Source: Aulostomus chinensis (Eukaryota > Chordata > Actinopteri > Syngnathiformes > Aulostomidae). Taken from it: a stretch of 64,000 nt of DNA. Of this stretch, positions 38,703-51,400 are shown piece by piece. Position numbers and translations under genes: made by a program. The notes beneath the pieces are model-generated. The model was not told where the DNA came from. It did no database searches and worked only from the letters and a program-made list of their open reading frames with translations. How positions within the stretch are numbered: position 1 is the stretch's first letter; each line of letters begins with the position of its first letter. Location: NCBI GenBank assembly GCA_037954235.1, contig JBBMOA010000020.1, forward strand, positions 13,798,177 to 13,862,176, written 5' to 3'.

Positions 38703-41321
38703 TTTTGATGTGGGAATACTGTTTGTGGTCTCCTACAACGGGCTAAACAACAAATAACACAAATACCAGTTAGCATTTTTTTTTTATTTTTCTTTAGCAA
38801 ACACAGCCTAACAGGAATTACAGCCTGATTAGTACAATGGATGCTGATAATATGAGCCAGTATTTGCTTATAAATGCTGTAGTGTTATGACTGAGTACAG
38901 CAGCCGTCTGCATTATCACAGTGATGAAGAAAACACATGAAATAAAAGAGTGCCTCAAATAAAAAGTGCTAAATCATCTGCAATACTGCTAACAACTGCG
39001 GTAGATCAATACTGCACTGATAGAGAAGGTTCAAATTGTTAAGTTCACCAATTCACATCTTAATAAATAAATTATTCAATGACCGTTTTTCAGCGGTATT
39101 TCTTTCTGCGCATTTGCATGAAAATCTTTAAAACCAGCGTCTACTGCGTTTTAACAGGAATACCGTGATTTAAACGCGGGACATTGAAGAAACTGTTTAG
39201 TAATTTATCACATGCACCGACTGCCTGCTATCATCTTCCAAGAAAAAAAAATCCCTGAAAACAGGGTGTTTACTAAAAACAATCCTCCGTCGCCTGATAA
39301 ATGTTATTACCACATGTGGATTGTTTTTTCACTCCAGTTAAAATGTAGCTCTTAATTTTGTGGGCTACCGTCATGATTTAAAATGTACGAATGCTGAGCA
39401 TGTAAGCCAAGTCCATTCAATCTCTCCCAGTCTGTTTTTTCCTAACAGGCTTTCAAGCTGCCCATTAACAAAGACACCAGTAAATGTACAACGGAAGCTC
39501 GGCGAAAATAAAATTCCTACACAAAAAGCTTTCAATGTGGGGCAAAAACAGAAGGTGTCATACTCAAATACTCACTTTATTCACATTCTTCAACGCAGGT
39601 CTTCTGCTACAGTACGCCTTGCTTCAGCGGCACTGACCAGTTAGGAGGAACAGGAGGAGGCAACATCTCGAGGGGTAAACATTTGATTGCCACACAAAGA
39701 TAGCCAATGAGAGGAGTCTTAGGGAAATTGAGGGCGGTGCTATTGTAACTCTGATCAATGATTGGTTAATGGGTAGTTGCCATCCTCGTGGGGGAAGGGT
39801 TTATGGGTGTTGGATTCTCTTCAACAGCTTCCTCGCTCGTTTCGTGGAGCTAAGGCTGTTTTTTCAGAAATACGTCTCCCAGCATACATTTCGTCAACAG
39901 ACACCCCCCCCCCCCACCGACTCTCTTGTTTACCACATATAACAGACAGAAATCGGACAGAGGAGAGACAGGGAGAGATGTTATTGGTCTTATTCAACCT
40001 TCTTTAAAGTCAAACGGACTGCCAGGCTACTACCTTAAAAAGCTATTGTACCCTGAAATGCAAGTTTGTATTTATAGTACAGTCAAAACACATGCTTGAA
40101 ATATGCCCAAATCATAAAATATGGGCGCAAAAACAGTAAAACAACAATCAACCTGCCACACACCAGAAACTCCAGTGTAGTGTGTAGCATGCTATATTTG
40201 ACTGCAAAATGTACACAGGATGATTCTCTTTAATAAAATGTCTTTGTCTAATTCTTTTCATTTTTTTTCAAAATTGCCAATACAATACATTATATTTATA
40301 GATTACCCTTAAAGGTTACATACAGTAGGCTAGCTATTAATAATTTAACTTTTGCACTTGATCTAAATTAGATCATGTTGGGCTGCCAGTCCTTCGCAGA
40401 TCATGTTCAGTTAATCATTTTGATTATCCATCCATGCATCCATTTTCTGCCATTTATCCTATTGAGGGTCACAGGGGGCTGAGGCCTATCCTTCAGTCGA
40501 ATTGCCCAGTCCATCGCAGGGCCAACACATATAGACAGACAACCATTCACACTCACAGACGCGTCTACGGTCAATTTAGAGTATCGATTAACCTTGCCTC
40601 CTCTTGTTCTCGGACTGTGGGAGGAACCTGGTGTACCAGAGAGAACCCACACAGGTACAGGGAGAACATGCAGTCTCACACAGAAGCTGGGGCTCAAACC
40701 CGCAACCCTGTGACTGTGAGGCGACAGTGCGAACCCCTGCGCCACTGTGCCACTTATTTCCATTATGTTAAGATCAAAAAACAAAAACACAAAGTATAAG
40801 TACAAGTTGCAAAAGGCTACCAGTTATGAAAATATGCTAAATGTAATGGGACACAGTATCATATTCCCATCTAAAAGAGCGAGACAGAGATTACATTTCC
40901 ATATGGTTCAGTCGGAGCCAAGATGACTCTTCTGAGCCAGCTTTGCATAATTTCCAGTGATAGTGTTTCACCTGTGCCAGAAAGATAGAAAAATGTATAT
41001 AGATGTGCCACTGTGATTAAAAAAAAGAAGACTTAACACAGTCAGCTGACACTCTTAAACTATATTTAACATTTAAACCCTGCGATCATTTGTGGTTAGT
41101 GGGGGAGGAACTTGTGCGTAGGCGGAACTACAATCAGAAGTGCAGCAAACAAGAGGGAAATTTAAAAAGTACGGACTGTTCAGCATCGTCAACAACAGAC
41201 AGGCCAACTGTGGTTCGAGGAAGTCAAACACCAATACAGTAACGAGCGACCCGAGAGGATTATATATATAAATATTGATATGCTTAGGTTCGGAAACGAG
41301 TATCACATGTAATGTCACAAG
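38703..41321. promoter_or_regulatory. Divergent sesn1 / cep57l1 intergenic region with CCAAT-box cluster
   Basis: This is the 2.6 kb gap between the start codons of sesn1 (minus) and cep57l1 (plus). It should contain both promoters and 5' UTRs. A CCAAT box lies on the plus strand at 39704-39708 and an inverted one (ATTGG) at 39761-39765, with a GGCGG motif between them. I take 39600-39780 as the best promoter candidate, more likely for sesn1, but no TATA box or CpG island was confirmed. One SINE copy (40425-40753) sits between this cluster and cep57l1. The sequence just before the cep57l1 ATG (41190-41321) has no evident TATA box at a suitable place. No p53 response element was recognised. 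Confidence 0.35.
40425..40753 (-). repeat. tRNA-headed SINE with GGAT tail, copy 2
   Basis: Same family and orientation as copies 1 and 4, with a more diverged head (GGGTTTGAGCCCC on the minus strand) and tail. It lies in the divergent sesn1/cep57l1 intergenic region, about 570 bp upstream of the cep57l1 ATG. Confidence 0.8.
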
Positions 41322-44300
41322 ATGGATTCTGACAACGACCAGGTAACAAGACAGCCGTTAGCTAATGAAGCTAACATGTTAGCTTTTACGTTGCATAGTT
41401 GTCGTTAGCTACAAGGGTGTCTGAGTGTCTGAGAAGTTTACATTTTACTAAAGGGTGCGTTGCTAAGTGGGATGGTAAAATATAGAGGCATTATTAATTT
41501 AGGTTTGTGACATTAACGACGTTTCATTCTCTAACGGCGATGCTCTTGTGAGAATAACCTTCAGTCAGGTTGGCGCAGTGGAACCGTTCATGAAAAGTTT
41601 AAAAAAAAAAGTCATGGCATTTGAAAAAAAAAGCAATGTCCATGCATGGTGAAGTTTTTGAAAAATAAGAAAGAAATTTTGGGAAAGTCGGAGAAATTTG
41701 CTTTGCCATTAACTTAATACTTAAGTGCTGGCTCAGTCCAGATTAATTAAGGAAGGTCTATTTTGCTTAATATCGATGTACATACATGCATACATACATG
41801 CTTATGAGTTCTAACTGTGTTTATTTGAAGACAGACGTCTCAAATAGATTGGCAAAACAAAATACAACCACTTATCAAATGGATAAGTGAATGGACACAA
41901 ACTCAATACTTTCTCAGTCTTCAATTTGAAAAGTTGCTCACGTTTTGAAAGGGTGTACGTACATTACTATGCTATTATAGTATATTTTCATTATATTAGT
42001 ATTCACATAATTTAAGTGAAACTTAAATTTATCTGAAGTTTTATTTCAAAAACTGAAAATGTACAGGTAAAAATTGTAAGAACACTGAAGTGCTTCGACA
42101 ACCATCCTATGGATATCATCCACGATTCCCGTAGGGAGCCATTTCTTCATTTCCTTTCTTTTCTGCATTAAAATACTTAATCTGTGTTTTACAATTGATG
42201 AGATGTGCTGTTTTTCTTAGTTTATTTTTATTTTTATCAACTTGACTAAGTCAAACAAAAAAAAGTTGTGTGAAGACAGCTAAATTTGTTGTAGTTTGTA
42301 GTAGTGAGAGTCTGCTGGGAACTTGAGTAACTTCAATGTTCATCCAAAAATATTTCAAGAACGATTGCAATAACATGTATATAGATTTTTTTTTTGTTCC
42401 AGAATTTATGGCGTTTAAATATAATACTTTTATATTTTTACCTTCTTCATGGGTTCTTACCAACATGACAGAATTCAAGAAATTTGTCTTGTTTTTTGGA
42501 ACTTTTTTGGAAAGTTTCTGAAAAATTGCAAATAAATCAGTAAATTCTGAGTTGCAAACACATCCTTAACCACCCCCCACCCCTCGCCCTGACCCCCAAC
42601 CCCCCATCTTACCTCTTCCTCTGTAGGTTTTAGACTCGCCCTCCAAAAACAGTTACATCGGGAGTTATTACCAACCTCCAGACAGGATTGTACAAATACC
42701 AAGAGAGCCTGAGCTCCCTGTGCACTCTGCTATGAGTACCGCACCCCGGAGGATCAGTACTGGGATCTCACATTCCAAAGTCAATATTGACAGCAAAGGT
42801 ATGACTCAGCTCTTACATCAGTAGGCTTGTGGTCACTTTCGCTTGCAGTCACAGGTGTGATATTCTCGTCTTGTTTAACTTCAGCTGTCGTGGATGCACT
42901 AAGAACCCTCCAGGAGAAAATCAGGCGTTTGGAGCTTGAGAGGAAGCAAGCTGAGAAGAGCTACCGGCAGTTCTACCAGGATGCTCAGAAGCATCAGCCA
43001 AACACAGCATCACACACCGGGCCTGAGACAGAGAAGTCTAACAGGAAAGGTAAATGATGACTACTGCTAATGGAATTGTTATTGGGTTGAATTGGCACTT
43101 TGAAACTAATTCACTTTAATCTTGTTTGTTTGTTTGTTTGTTTTACAGAGCTTGATTTAAAGCTTCATTCCGCTGAGTCTCGCTGTAAGGTTCTTGAGAA
43201 GCAACTGGACTACATGAAGAAGATGGTTGAAAATGCCAAGAAGGAGAGGAGTGCTCAGATGGAGAATCAGGTACAAACTGCAAAACAAAACTTTGTTTAA
43301 AAGTAGAAATGAACTTGAAGCCTGACATCAGATAACAACATAAAAGATTTAATGTTTCAGTCAAATAAGATATATTCTAGTGACGGGAAAAAAACCCCAC
43401 TTTCATTGTCTGCATTTTAATGACATAGCATCCATGTTACTCTTCCTCTTCTTTCTCCTCCTCGCTCGACATTACCAAAGAAGCAGCAGCCAAACGGCTC
43501 CGACAACCAAACTCAGCAAGAGAAGCTGGAGAAACTTGAATCGGAATATCACAAATTGAGTAAAACCCAAACTCTGGCAGAGGTAACAAGAGCACATTCA
43601 GCTAATCCTAATATAAACTGAGAGATTCTGTGGATTATATACAGAACACATAGCACACATTTGCTGCAATGCCCTTCCAGATGAAGCTTGCTGTTCTGGA
43701 GCAGAAACTACTGAAAGAAGAGCACGAGCGTAAACTTGTGCAAGAGAAGGCGTGCGAGGTTAGTCCAGATTGAAACACTCATAATGCCTCCTCTTTTCTT
43801 TTTCTTTAAGTAAGAAGCTCAATTTTCTACAAACTGCAATATTCTCATATCAAGAAGGAAATAGCCAACAAAAAAAGTCTTTGAAATGCTCAACACAAAA
43901 AGAGGCTCTGTGTTTTAAACATGTTGTTTTTGGTACATAGCTGCAGAGGGAGTTGGACCTCAGCCTTCGATTGGCTTCACCAGCATCTAAGGAGATTAAA
44001 CCAAAGAAGAAAACAAAAAAGGCCACTGAGGTTCTTTTCCAGCCACTTAAACAGATTCATTTGTAATGGAGCAGTGACTTTGGACAGAGTAGTGGTAACG
44101 GCTTTCTTCCACCACAGAAAACCACCAGACAGAATGAACTGTCATCACCAAGCGGCAAAAAGCACCAAAAACTGCCCTTCGTTGCAGGAACAGTAAGTAG
44201 ACTAATTAAAAAAGAGAAAGAAAGAAGAAGAAGTCTTTAAAAAAAAAAAAAAAGCCCTGACAACAGGAAGCACGGTGGTGCAGTGGTTAGCACTGTCGCC

Positions 44301-45230
44301 TCACAGCAAGTAGGTAGCGACTGGTCCAGGGTGAACCCTCCCTCTCGCCCAAAGGCTGCTGGGATCGGCTCCATCCCCACAGCGACCCTTAACAGGATGA
44401 GCGGTAGAAAATGGATGGATGGATGGATGGATGCATGGCCCTAACAACTTGATTCCTTTTGATTTGGTTTCATCTACGTTACAGTCGACAAGCCCGAGCC
44501 ACTCAGTCCACGCCAACGTCCAGAGTATCCTTCACATGATGAAGCACCACCAGCCCCAGCTGTGTGAGCGAGTCAGCGCTCTGCAAAGGTGCGGAGGCGG
44601 AGTCAAGAAGAACCTCCAAAAGGAATTTTCTCCATCTTGTCCTAACAAGCCTGAGCCAGGAGAAGCAGACCCGTCTCTGGGGTCGCTGTCAGACCTGCTC
44701 CTGGCCCTGCAGGACGAGCTGGGCCAGATGAGCTTGTGAGTTAATATCTCAATTTGCTTTTCTTGCCACTATATTTCTCAAGATAAATTGATATTGTGCG
44801 TGTGTGTACATGTATGAGACAGTGAACATCAGGAATTGGTGCGTCAGATAGACGCAAACCAACATCAGGAGCAGAACCTGGACCTGCAGAGTGAAGTGGA
44901 AAGGTTGGAGGTCAGAATGGAAGAAAAAGGAGCGCAGATCACAAAACTTCGAAAACACCAGGAGACGGTACGTAAGCCACCCACTTGAACCGGGCGCTTA
45001 AAACCCTTGAGTCTGAAGACCGATGTCCACCGTCTCTGTCACAGGTCCATAAATTGACCAGTGAAGCCAAGAAGCCGAATGATATCAGGCTTCCGGATCC
45101 TGCTCCTCTTCAGACCAAACAGAAGGGGAGGAAGAGAGGTGCCGCCTCTCAGAAAAACCTGCAAATTCTCAGACAGACACAAAAGTTCCGTAACTGCCTG
45201 AAACAAGACGACATTTCCTGGGAAACATGA
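41322..45230 (+). CDS. cep57l1: Centrosomal protein CEP57-like 1 (complete, 11 coding exons)
   Basis: Coding exons: 41322-41342, 42627-42798, 42885-43049, 43149-43270, 43481-43582, 43681-43758, 43941-44030, 44118-44192, 44485-44735, 44823-44967 and 45045-45230. All introns are GT-AG, phases agree throughout, and the product is 468 residues, close to the roughly 460 of human CEP57L1. The N-terminus has GSYYQPPDRI (human IVGSYHKPPERV). Exons 3-7 form a long coiled coil (TLQEKIRRLELER, LEKQLDYMKKMV, about residues 65-245), the centrosome-localisation part in this family. PFVAGT plus SPSHSVHANVQ at about 270-290 and the DELGQMSFEHQEL coiled coil (about 350-407) match the microtubule-binding half. 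The tail LKQDDISWET resembles human LRRDDIMWEQ, favouring the L1 paralogue over CEP57; synteny agrees. Family role: centrosome/centriole organisation and microtubule attachment. The exon 7 donor (gttctt) is weak, and exon 5 may start 3 or more nt later at a repeated AG. Confidence 0.95.
44269..44435 (+). repeat. tRNA-headed SINE, copy 3, internally deleted, in cep57l1 intron 8
   Basis: The plus-strand head GCACGGTGGTGCAGTGGTTA and the (GGAT)n tail are both present, but the body is cut to about 167 nt; box B and most of the middle are missing. It fills more than half of the 292-nt intron 8 of cep57l1. Confidence 0.8.
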
Positions 45231-45365
45231 GGTTCTCTGAAAGACCCTGAATACTAAGTACTGGCTTTGATAGCACAGCTGACTGAACAACATGACTCCC
45301 CCTGGGTGTCTTTTCAGAAGGTCTCCAGTTTGTTCTTAGAAAACATCACCAATGAAAAAGGGAGA

Positions 45366-45557
45366 ATAAAGTGTTTGACTCTAATCTTAAAATTAACGAG
45401 AGAAGATAAAAGCCTGACTGATCATTTATGGCTCATAGCATAAATTTCACAAACCCAGTTTCCTCAACCTAAATGAAAAGCATGTTTGGAAACTGTTTAA
45501 CGAAGTATTCCTGGTTCTGATGAATCTACTGGAAATATTTTTTACATTTTTAATAAA
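45366..45557 (+). terminator. cep57l1: cep57l1 poly(A) signals
   Basis: Two AATAAA hexamers follow the cep57l1 stop codon: 45366-45371 (about 135 nt downstream) and 45552-45557 (about 320 nt downstream). The second is followed by T- and TG-rich sequence, as expected of a cleavage-site downstream element, so it is the better candidate for the main 3' end. Use of both would give two short 3' UTR forms. Confidence 0.55.
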
Positions 45558-48440
45558 GTTTATTCTCTCTCCTGATGGTCAGTTTTGTGATGGCACCACT
45601 AGATGGCAGCACTCAGCCTTTACGAGACAAAGGTGAAGGTTTTCACCTATAGTTTTATAGTAAAGACAAAATAACGTTGTAAAATGTTGCCTCATCTTCT
45701 GTCTAACCTTCTATGCTTGAGACTTTGTGGACTCTTGCTGCATCAGCTGAGAGGACAGCTGAGTAAATGCAGTCCCTGACCACAGGATGCTTTTTATGGC
45801 TGAACACAAGCTGGAGGAATTGCTTTTTCATCATTTTATACACTTTGAATGTCTCAATTCTCTGAAATTCCACTATGATAGTGGTTATTTATCGTGAATG
45901 TGGACTACTTGCATGAAAAAAAACACATCTTGCAATGTTATGGCAGTTAAACTATTGTTTACACACCTTTTGTGTGAGGAATAACCACATTTGGAAAGCT
46001 ACCTCATAACTTTCCAGCATTATCTCCTCATTATCAACCTTCATATTTAGTGTTTCATCACATTTTTTTTTGTCACACTGGCAACCTTTAAGTTTCCTCC
46101 CAGTCGCTCCCTTTACCAGAAATAGCTGAGCCACCGACTAAACATCGGTTCCAGAGTCCGCAATTGTTGAAATACTAAATTGAACGAGTGGACATTCCAA
46201 TCCTGACTGCTCTGTCCAAGACTCACAGTCATGGGGGGAAGACTTTAGTTTGGTTCTGGTATTCCTGGCATGAGCTAGCTTGTGTATGAGAGCGCCTTAA
46301 TGCATTGTTTCTCTCTCTGCTCCTATATTAGATTACACAGCATGACTGGACACAGCAATCAGGTTAGCCGGGGCAAGTTAAGACTCCTCCACCATGGAAA
46401 CATCTATCCTGACCCTGCAACTCTTGATACCTTGTGACTGCACACCCTTTCGTTTTTGTCTGGTGTTGAACAGCGGTGTATGTAGGAGGGCTGCGGTAGG
46501 AGCTTTTGCAGTGGGTGTGTGAAAGGATTGCCTATAAACAGCTCCTCCAGAATGAAGATAAAGACATGTAGCGGTGAACCAATACACCGTTTAGTCTGGC
46601 GTTTCCAGATTTACATCCTGATACACTGAAAAATAAGTATATTAATCAGCAAAATTGCATCCATTAAAAGAGTTACAGTTTTAATAAACACAAGGTGGAA
46701 ATTGGGGTGATTTAAAAAAAAAAAAAAAAACTCAGCCGCACATTTGAACTGGATGTAGTGTGCGTGTGTGTGTGTGTGTGTGAGAACCATCTTTCACTCA
46801 TGAGAACAAACACTTCCTTTAAAAGTATCTGTTTTTGCAAGTCAAGCGGAACTTTGGAGTGACCCTAAAACTGTGTGTGTCCTGTTAGGAACACAACACA
46901 ATGGGCCTCACACACGTACACACAAGCAGATGTTTTAAAATTTTGCGTGTGGGAACAGCTTCACAACAAATGTGGTGTTAGTCGATAGTTTTACACTTCC
47001 CAGTTGGTTAAGATCAAATTTAAATGACCGCTCTTGATCACTTCAAATCAGAAAAGGCAGTTTATATTTAGTCCTTTGAATAATTATTAATGATGAAAAA
47101 AAAACAATTTACCTCATGAAAAAAGTAGAACAAGGGTCCTCATTCATGAGATGTTATGAAATTTGTTTTCATGGAGAGTGAAAGAACCAATATGTGTTGA
47201 TCATTTCATGAATGAGGCCCATTGTTCATTTTATTTGATCATATTTCAATGTTTATATGGGTTATTGAGTTGACATATAACATAACATATAGGGGCAGCT
47301 GTGTAAAGGTCCTTTTAAATATGAGCATGACGGTCGTGTCAGATTTGAGGTTATGATCCTGGGGCCGGCAAGAACCGATTTTTTTTCCTGTCAGCAGGTT
47401 TCATGAAGGAGGAACAAATGGAAGAGAGAAAAGATAATGCATTTGCAAAACAAACTTAAAGGTCAGACAGGTGTTTCCACGTATAAACTGAGTTTGCAGT
47501 CATGGAAAACATGGGACTTTCACAAAGGAGCACCGGCATCTCCAATAATCCTCTATGTTTTCTGGTAATTTCCATCCATCGTCGTCTTCCACTTATTCCT
47601 TACTCGTAAGGGTCGCGGGGGGGGCTGGATCCTATCCCAGCATCAACGGGCGAGAGGCGGGGTTCACCCAGGACAGGTCACCAGTCCATCGCAGGGCCAA
47701 CATACAGAGACGAACAACCATTCACATTCACACCTACGGTCAATTTAGAGTATCAATCAGCCTCGTCCCCAAATTGCATGTCTTCGGACTGTGGGAGGAA
47801 GCCGGAGTACCAGAGAGAACCCACACAGGCACGGGGAGAACATGCAGACTCACACAGAAAGATCCCGCGCCCAAGCCGGGACTCGAACTCGGAACCTTCT
47901 TGCTGAGAGGCGACAGTGCTGACCACTGCACCACCGTGCAGCCACTTTCTGGTTATTTGGTGGTTTAAAATGAAGCAAAAACCCTATCAGTGACCCAAAG
48001 TGAAAGGAGCTCAATTAAAGTGGAACAGTTACACTTGAAGGAGTCCAGTCAGGTGGAATTCCGTCACATTTCTCTTCCTTTTAGCTCCATTTGAGACCCT
48101 GCAGAGCCCAAATGTGTTGATCTGAACCTCAACAAAGGGTCAAAAGATATTTGAGAGGTTAAGAGACTTTTGATGGGATTAACAAAAAATAGCAGACAAA
48201 TATCTTTCTGGATCTTATTAACACTCATCATTTGCACAAAATGCCCACCCAGGTTGAGACAAAGCGATGTTTGAACTTGATACCTTTTGTTGTCGGGGCA
48301 ACCAGCCTTTTAATTGTCACCATGGCGATGAAGCCTTACTCCGTGACCTGGTTTCGCATCATCCAAGCAATTTGTGATTTGTCATGTAAATTACGAGCTC
48401 CAAGAAAGGTGACACTGCTGTCAGATGAGGATTTGTTTTA
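45558..48440. other. Gene-free stretch between cep57l1 and cd164 3' ends
   Basis: No coding potential is seen on either strand. It contains a SINE copy at 47571-47944, a short TG run near 46760-46780 and a 17-nt poly(A) near 46714. Human has CCDC162P between CEP57L1 and CD164; no frame resembling a long coiled-coil protein is present here. Confidence 0.6.
47571..47944 (-). repeat. tRNA-headed SINE with GGAT tail, copy 4 (longest)
   Basis: The most complete of the four copies (about 374 nt), including the ACTGTGGGAGGAAGCCGGAG region absent in copy 1. The open frames across it on both strands are repeat translations, not genes. Confidence 0.85.
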
Positions 48441-48453
48441 ACATTTTTCAAAC

Positions 48454-48459
48454 TTTATT
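48454..48459 (-). terminator. cd164: Probable cd164 poly(A) signal
   Basis: On the minus strand this reads AATAAA followed by GTTTGAAAAATG, a typical mammalian/fish mRNA 3' end. It is the hexamer with the most convincing context downstream of cd164, and would give a 3' UTR of about 3.4 kb (51916 down to about 48440). Human CD164 also has a long 3' UTR of a few kilobases. Other TTTATT/AATAAA candidates inside the interval could give shorter forms. Confidence 0.45.
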
Positions 48460-51400
48460 GGTTTAACATTGTGAAACTAAAAGCAGCACTAGAAAGAAAC
48501 AAAACAAAACAAGGCAAAAACATTGAGAGGGGAGGGAAAAAAATAAAATATAAAACATTTCAGGAGGGGTTGTGTTGCCTTTAAATGTCTTAATATGGCT
48601 GTGTGTGTGCGAGTGTGTGAGTGTGTGTGACTGTGCTAATAAAGTTGGGTGAGAAGAATCGTACCTTCAAGACTGATGGCCTTGAACACAATGTGAAAAA
48701 AAACATTTGGCACTGGTGTGTGCACATCAAGCCACAAGGCAAAGGAGGGAATCGGAACATTTTAACTAATCGCTCTTCAAACTAAACACTGTAAGGCTGA
48801 AAACTGACAGGAGAGCTCTCCCTGACCAATTTGGATTGTTTTTTTTTCTTAAAACCTTCCTCGGTGGAAGAAGAAGATTATTGAAGTAGAAATATTGCAG
48901 TTAAGAATACTAGTGGTTTGTGGTTGTCGGGTTAAACCAGTGATTTGATGAGAGGGTGAAAAGCCGTCTGAGCCGGAACTCATCTACGCCAAACGACAGC
49001 TAGCGTAGCCACTTTAGCAGCATTTATATGCGATAGTAGTAGTGTGTGGTTCCTCAAAAATAATAATGCAGGCAGTTAAATGCTGTTCCAGTGCATCTAA
49101 CAACCTTCTAAAACAAAAAAAAACCAGTATGAGAAGCTTCAGACTAGACGAAGTTAAGGCTGAATGTGAGACATTTTAAGCAAAATACAAGACAGACAAA
49201 ACACTCGACGGGGGTCTGAAAGTGCTGAGTCCCAGTGTGGCGTATTGTTCTTTTGTTTTGTTTGTTTGATTTTTTTTTACAATTTTATACTGACATTAAC
49301 TGAATAAGGCACTTTTCCTGAAGAGGTGCAGGGACTTGAGGCAACACAATGACCTATTGGAGGTGTTTTGATGCGCCACAGCATGTGATGCCATGTTCTT
49401 AAGGAATGCAGCGGCTGTGTCGTGCGAGCAGCTGTGGATGATGCTTGAATAATTCACTAAATTTGGGTGGGGTGGGGTGAAAGGACTCCTGCTTGCAGAG
49501 GGTGAATGCATGTGTGCAACTAAGGCAAAACTCTGCACCCTTGGGGGCGGTGGTGGGGGTGGGGGGTGTCTTTGGGCTGTAGCCTAATGCCACCAGGTAA
49601 TCATAGGTTTAAAAGGCGTGTAAATGGTGAGCAGCAGAAAACAGCTTAAATTAGGTAAGCAAAAGACGACAAAAAAAAAAGTCTGCACGCATGAATTTCT
49701 TACGGATTGTGGTCATACGAAAAACAAAAATGATTCAACCATGGTCTAGTTAATATTCAAGACTGCAATACCTGATAATATTTATACAAGCATATTTTTT
49801 TTTGTTTCTTTCTTTTTTTGGCTTATAACCATAAAAACATTTACAAAGACAAAGTCACAAAAACAAAGCTTGTCAGTGCAATGCTTCATTTCCATGCCAA
49901 AAACTGAGGGATTTGGCTCAATGCTCACGGGTTCAAGGCATTCTTCCAACTAGCATACAAGCTAATAATAATCAAGTGGTTTTTGTAAGTGTCTACATCC
50001 TTAAGAGCATATGCAAATGGGAAAGGGGACAAAGAAAATAAATCTCCAAGCATCCAGCATGCAATAATGAGAAAGGCATTAAAAACATTCATTTCAGTGA
50101 CAAGCCGCTACACCTAAAAATGTAGATTAATGCTCCTTCATGTAGCCTTCTGAAAAAAAATAAAAAAAATAGAAAAAAAAAGGACAGGCTATGTACAGGA
50201 AGGGACAAAACTAAAGAAAACAATCACACAGCTAGCAGCAAGCTAATTAGAAACATAAGCACTAGCACGGCCACGTGCAGCCGCACTTCCTCGACCGCTT
50301 CTCGTTCGAATCGCCCAAAGGAAAAAAGGAAAAAGAAAAAAGCAAGAGGTGCTGTGCTCACTACTAAACAAGCACATCGTTTTCAATTCAAATCCTCCGA
50401 TTCTCAAGTAATTAAATTAATCGATTTAAGCTACTGTCCCACCTTCGGAGCGCAAGACTTTCCTGCCACTTCGTTGGTCGTGTTGCTAAAAAAAAAAAAA
50501 AAAAAACCCCAGACAGAACCAGCGAGATGGGAGGAAATGTGACGCGTCAGTGGGAGAGTACCTTAATTTATCATTTATACAACATACACCCCGTGAGAGG
50601 ACTATTACGTTTCATGCGCTATGAATATAGTCCTGGAATTCATTAGGTGTGCTGTATTACTAACGAGCCTCGATGGTGACGGCACGATCTGTTGCGTTCT
50701 TCGATACCGACGGCGGCTTTTCAGTCCAGCTGGGATTCTACCGCTAATATCAGCGCCGCCGTCCATCAAGTCAAACAGAAACCAGGTAGGAAAAAAAAAA
50801 AAAAAAAGAACAAAAACTCTTCCGTTTCTCTCTTTATGCTGGACATTAAAGGCACTTGACAGCTAATCACTGTCCACGTCAAGAAAAGGTGCATGCCGTC
50901 TTCTTTTATATACCCTATTTTATACACTATTTAAACAAATTAATTCTTTCATCATTTCTAAAATATTGTACAACTATTCATTTTGACCCACGCCCCCCCC
51001 CCCTCCCTGTATGTTTTCCAGTACTCCACTTAAAAATGGGACCAAAGTAAGCAACCTGACTGATTTAAATTGTTGATGAAGGGATCGGAAATTAACTTAA
51101 TGCATGTTTATTGCATTTATTCGCTCTAATAGCAGTTGATTTAACCTCTTTTTTTTTCATAAGTTGAATGGGTGAAAACCCAGGAAGTCAACAAAAAGCA
51201 CAGCCCTCCTAAACGCCTATTAAGTGTCACTCGTCAAAAAAACAAAAAACAAAAAACAAAAACAACTGTTTACCAGAAGGATCGGTTCTTTTGTCCTTTT
51301 CTTTTGGTGACATCAGATGACTGGCTGTTGAATTCCCTCGTCTATCTATAAACACGTTTTTACATGATACAGCTGCGTGGGGAGGGAGAGGGAACCCACC

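Noticed and set aside
38515..38757. Plus-strand open frame over the sesn1 exon
   Set aside because: It is the antisense shadow of the sesn1 coding exon.
40407..40805. Overlapping open frames of 132 and 121 codons
   Set aside because: Both are translations of SINE copy 2; similar frames arise over the SINE copy at 47571-47944.
44301..44516. Minus-strand frame across cep57l1 intron 8 and exon 9
   Set aside because: Mixture of SINE sequence and antisense of a real exon.
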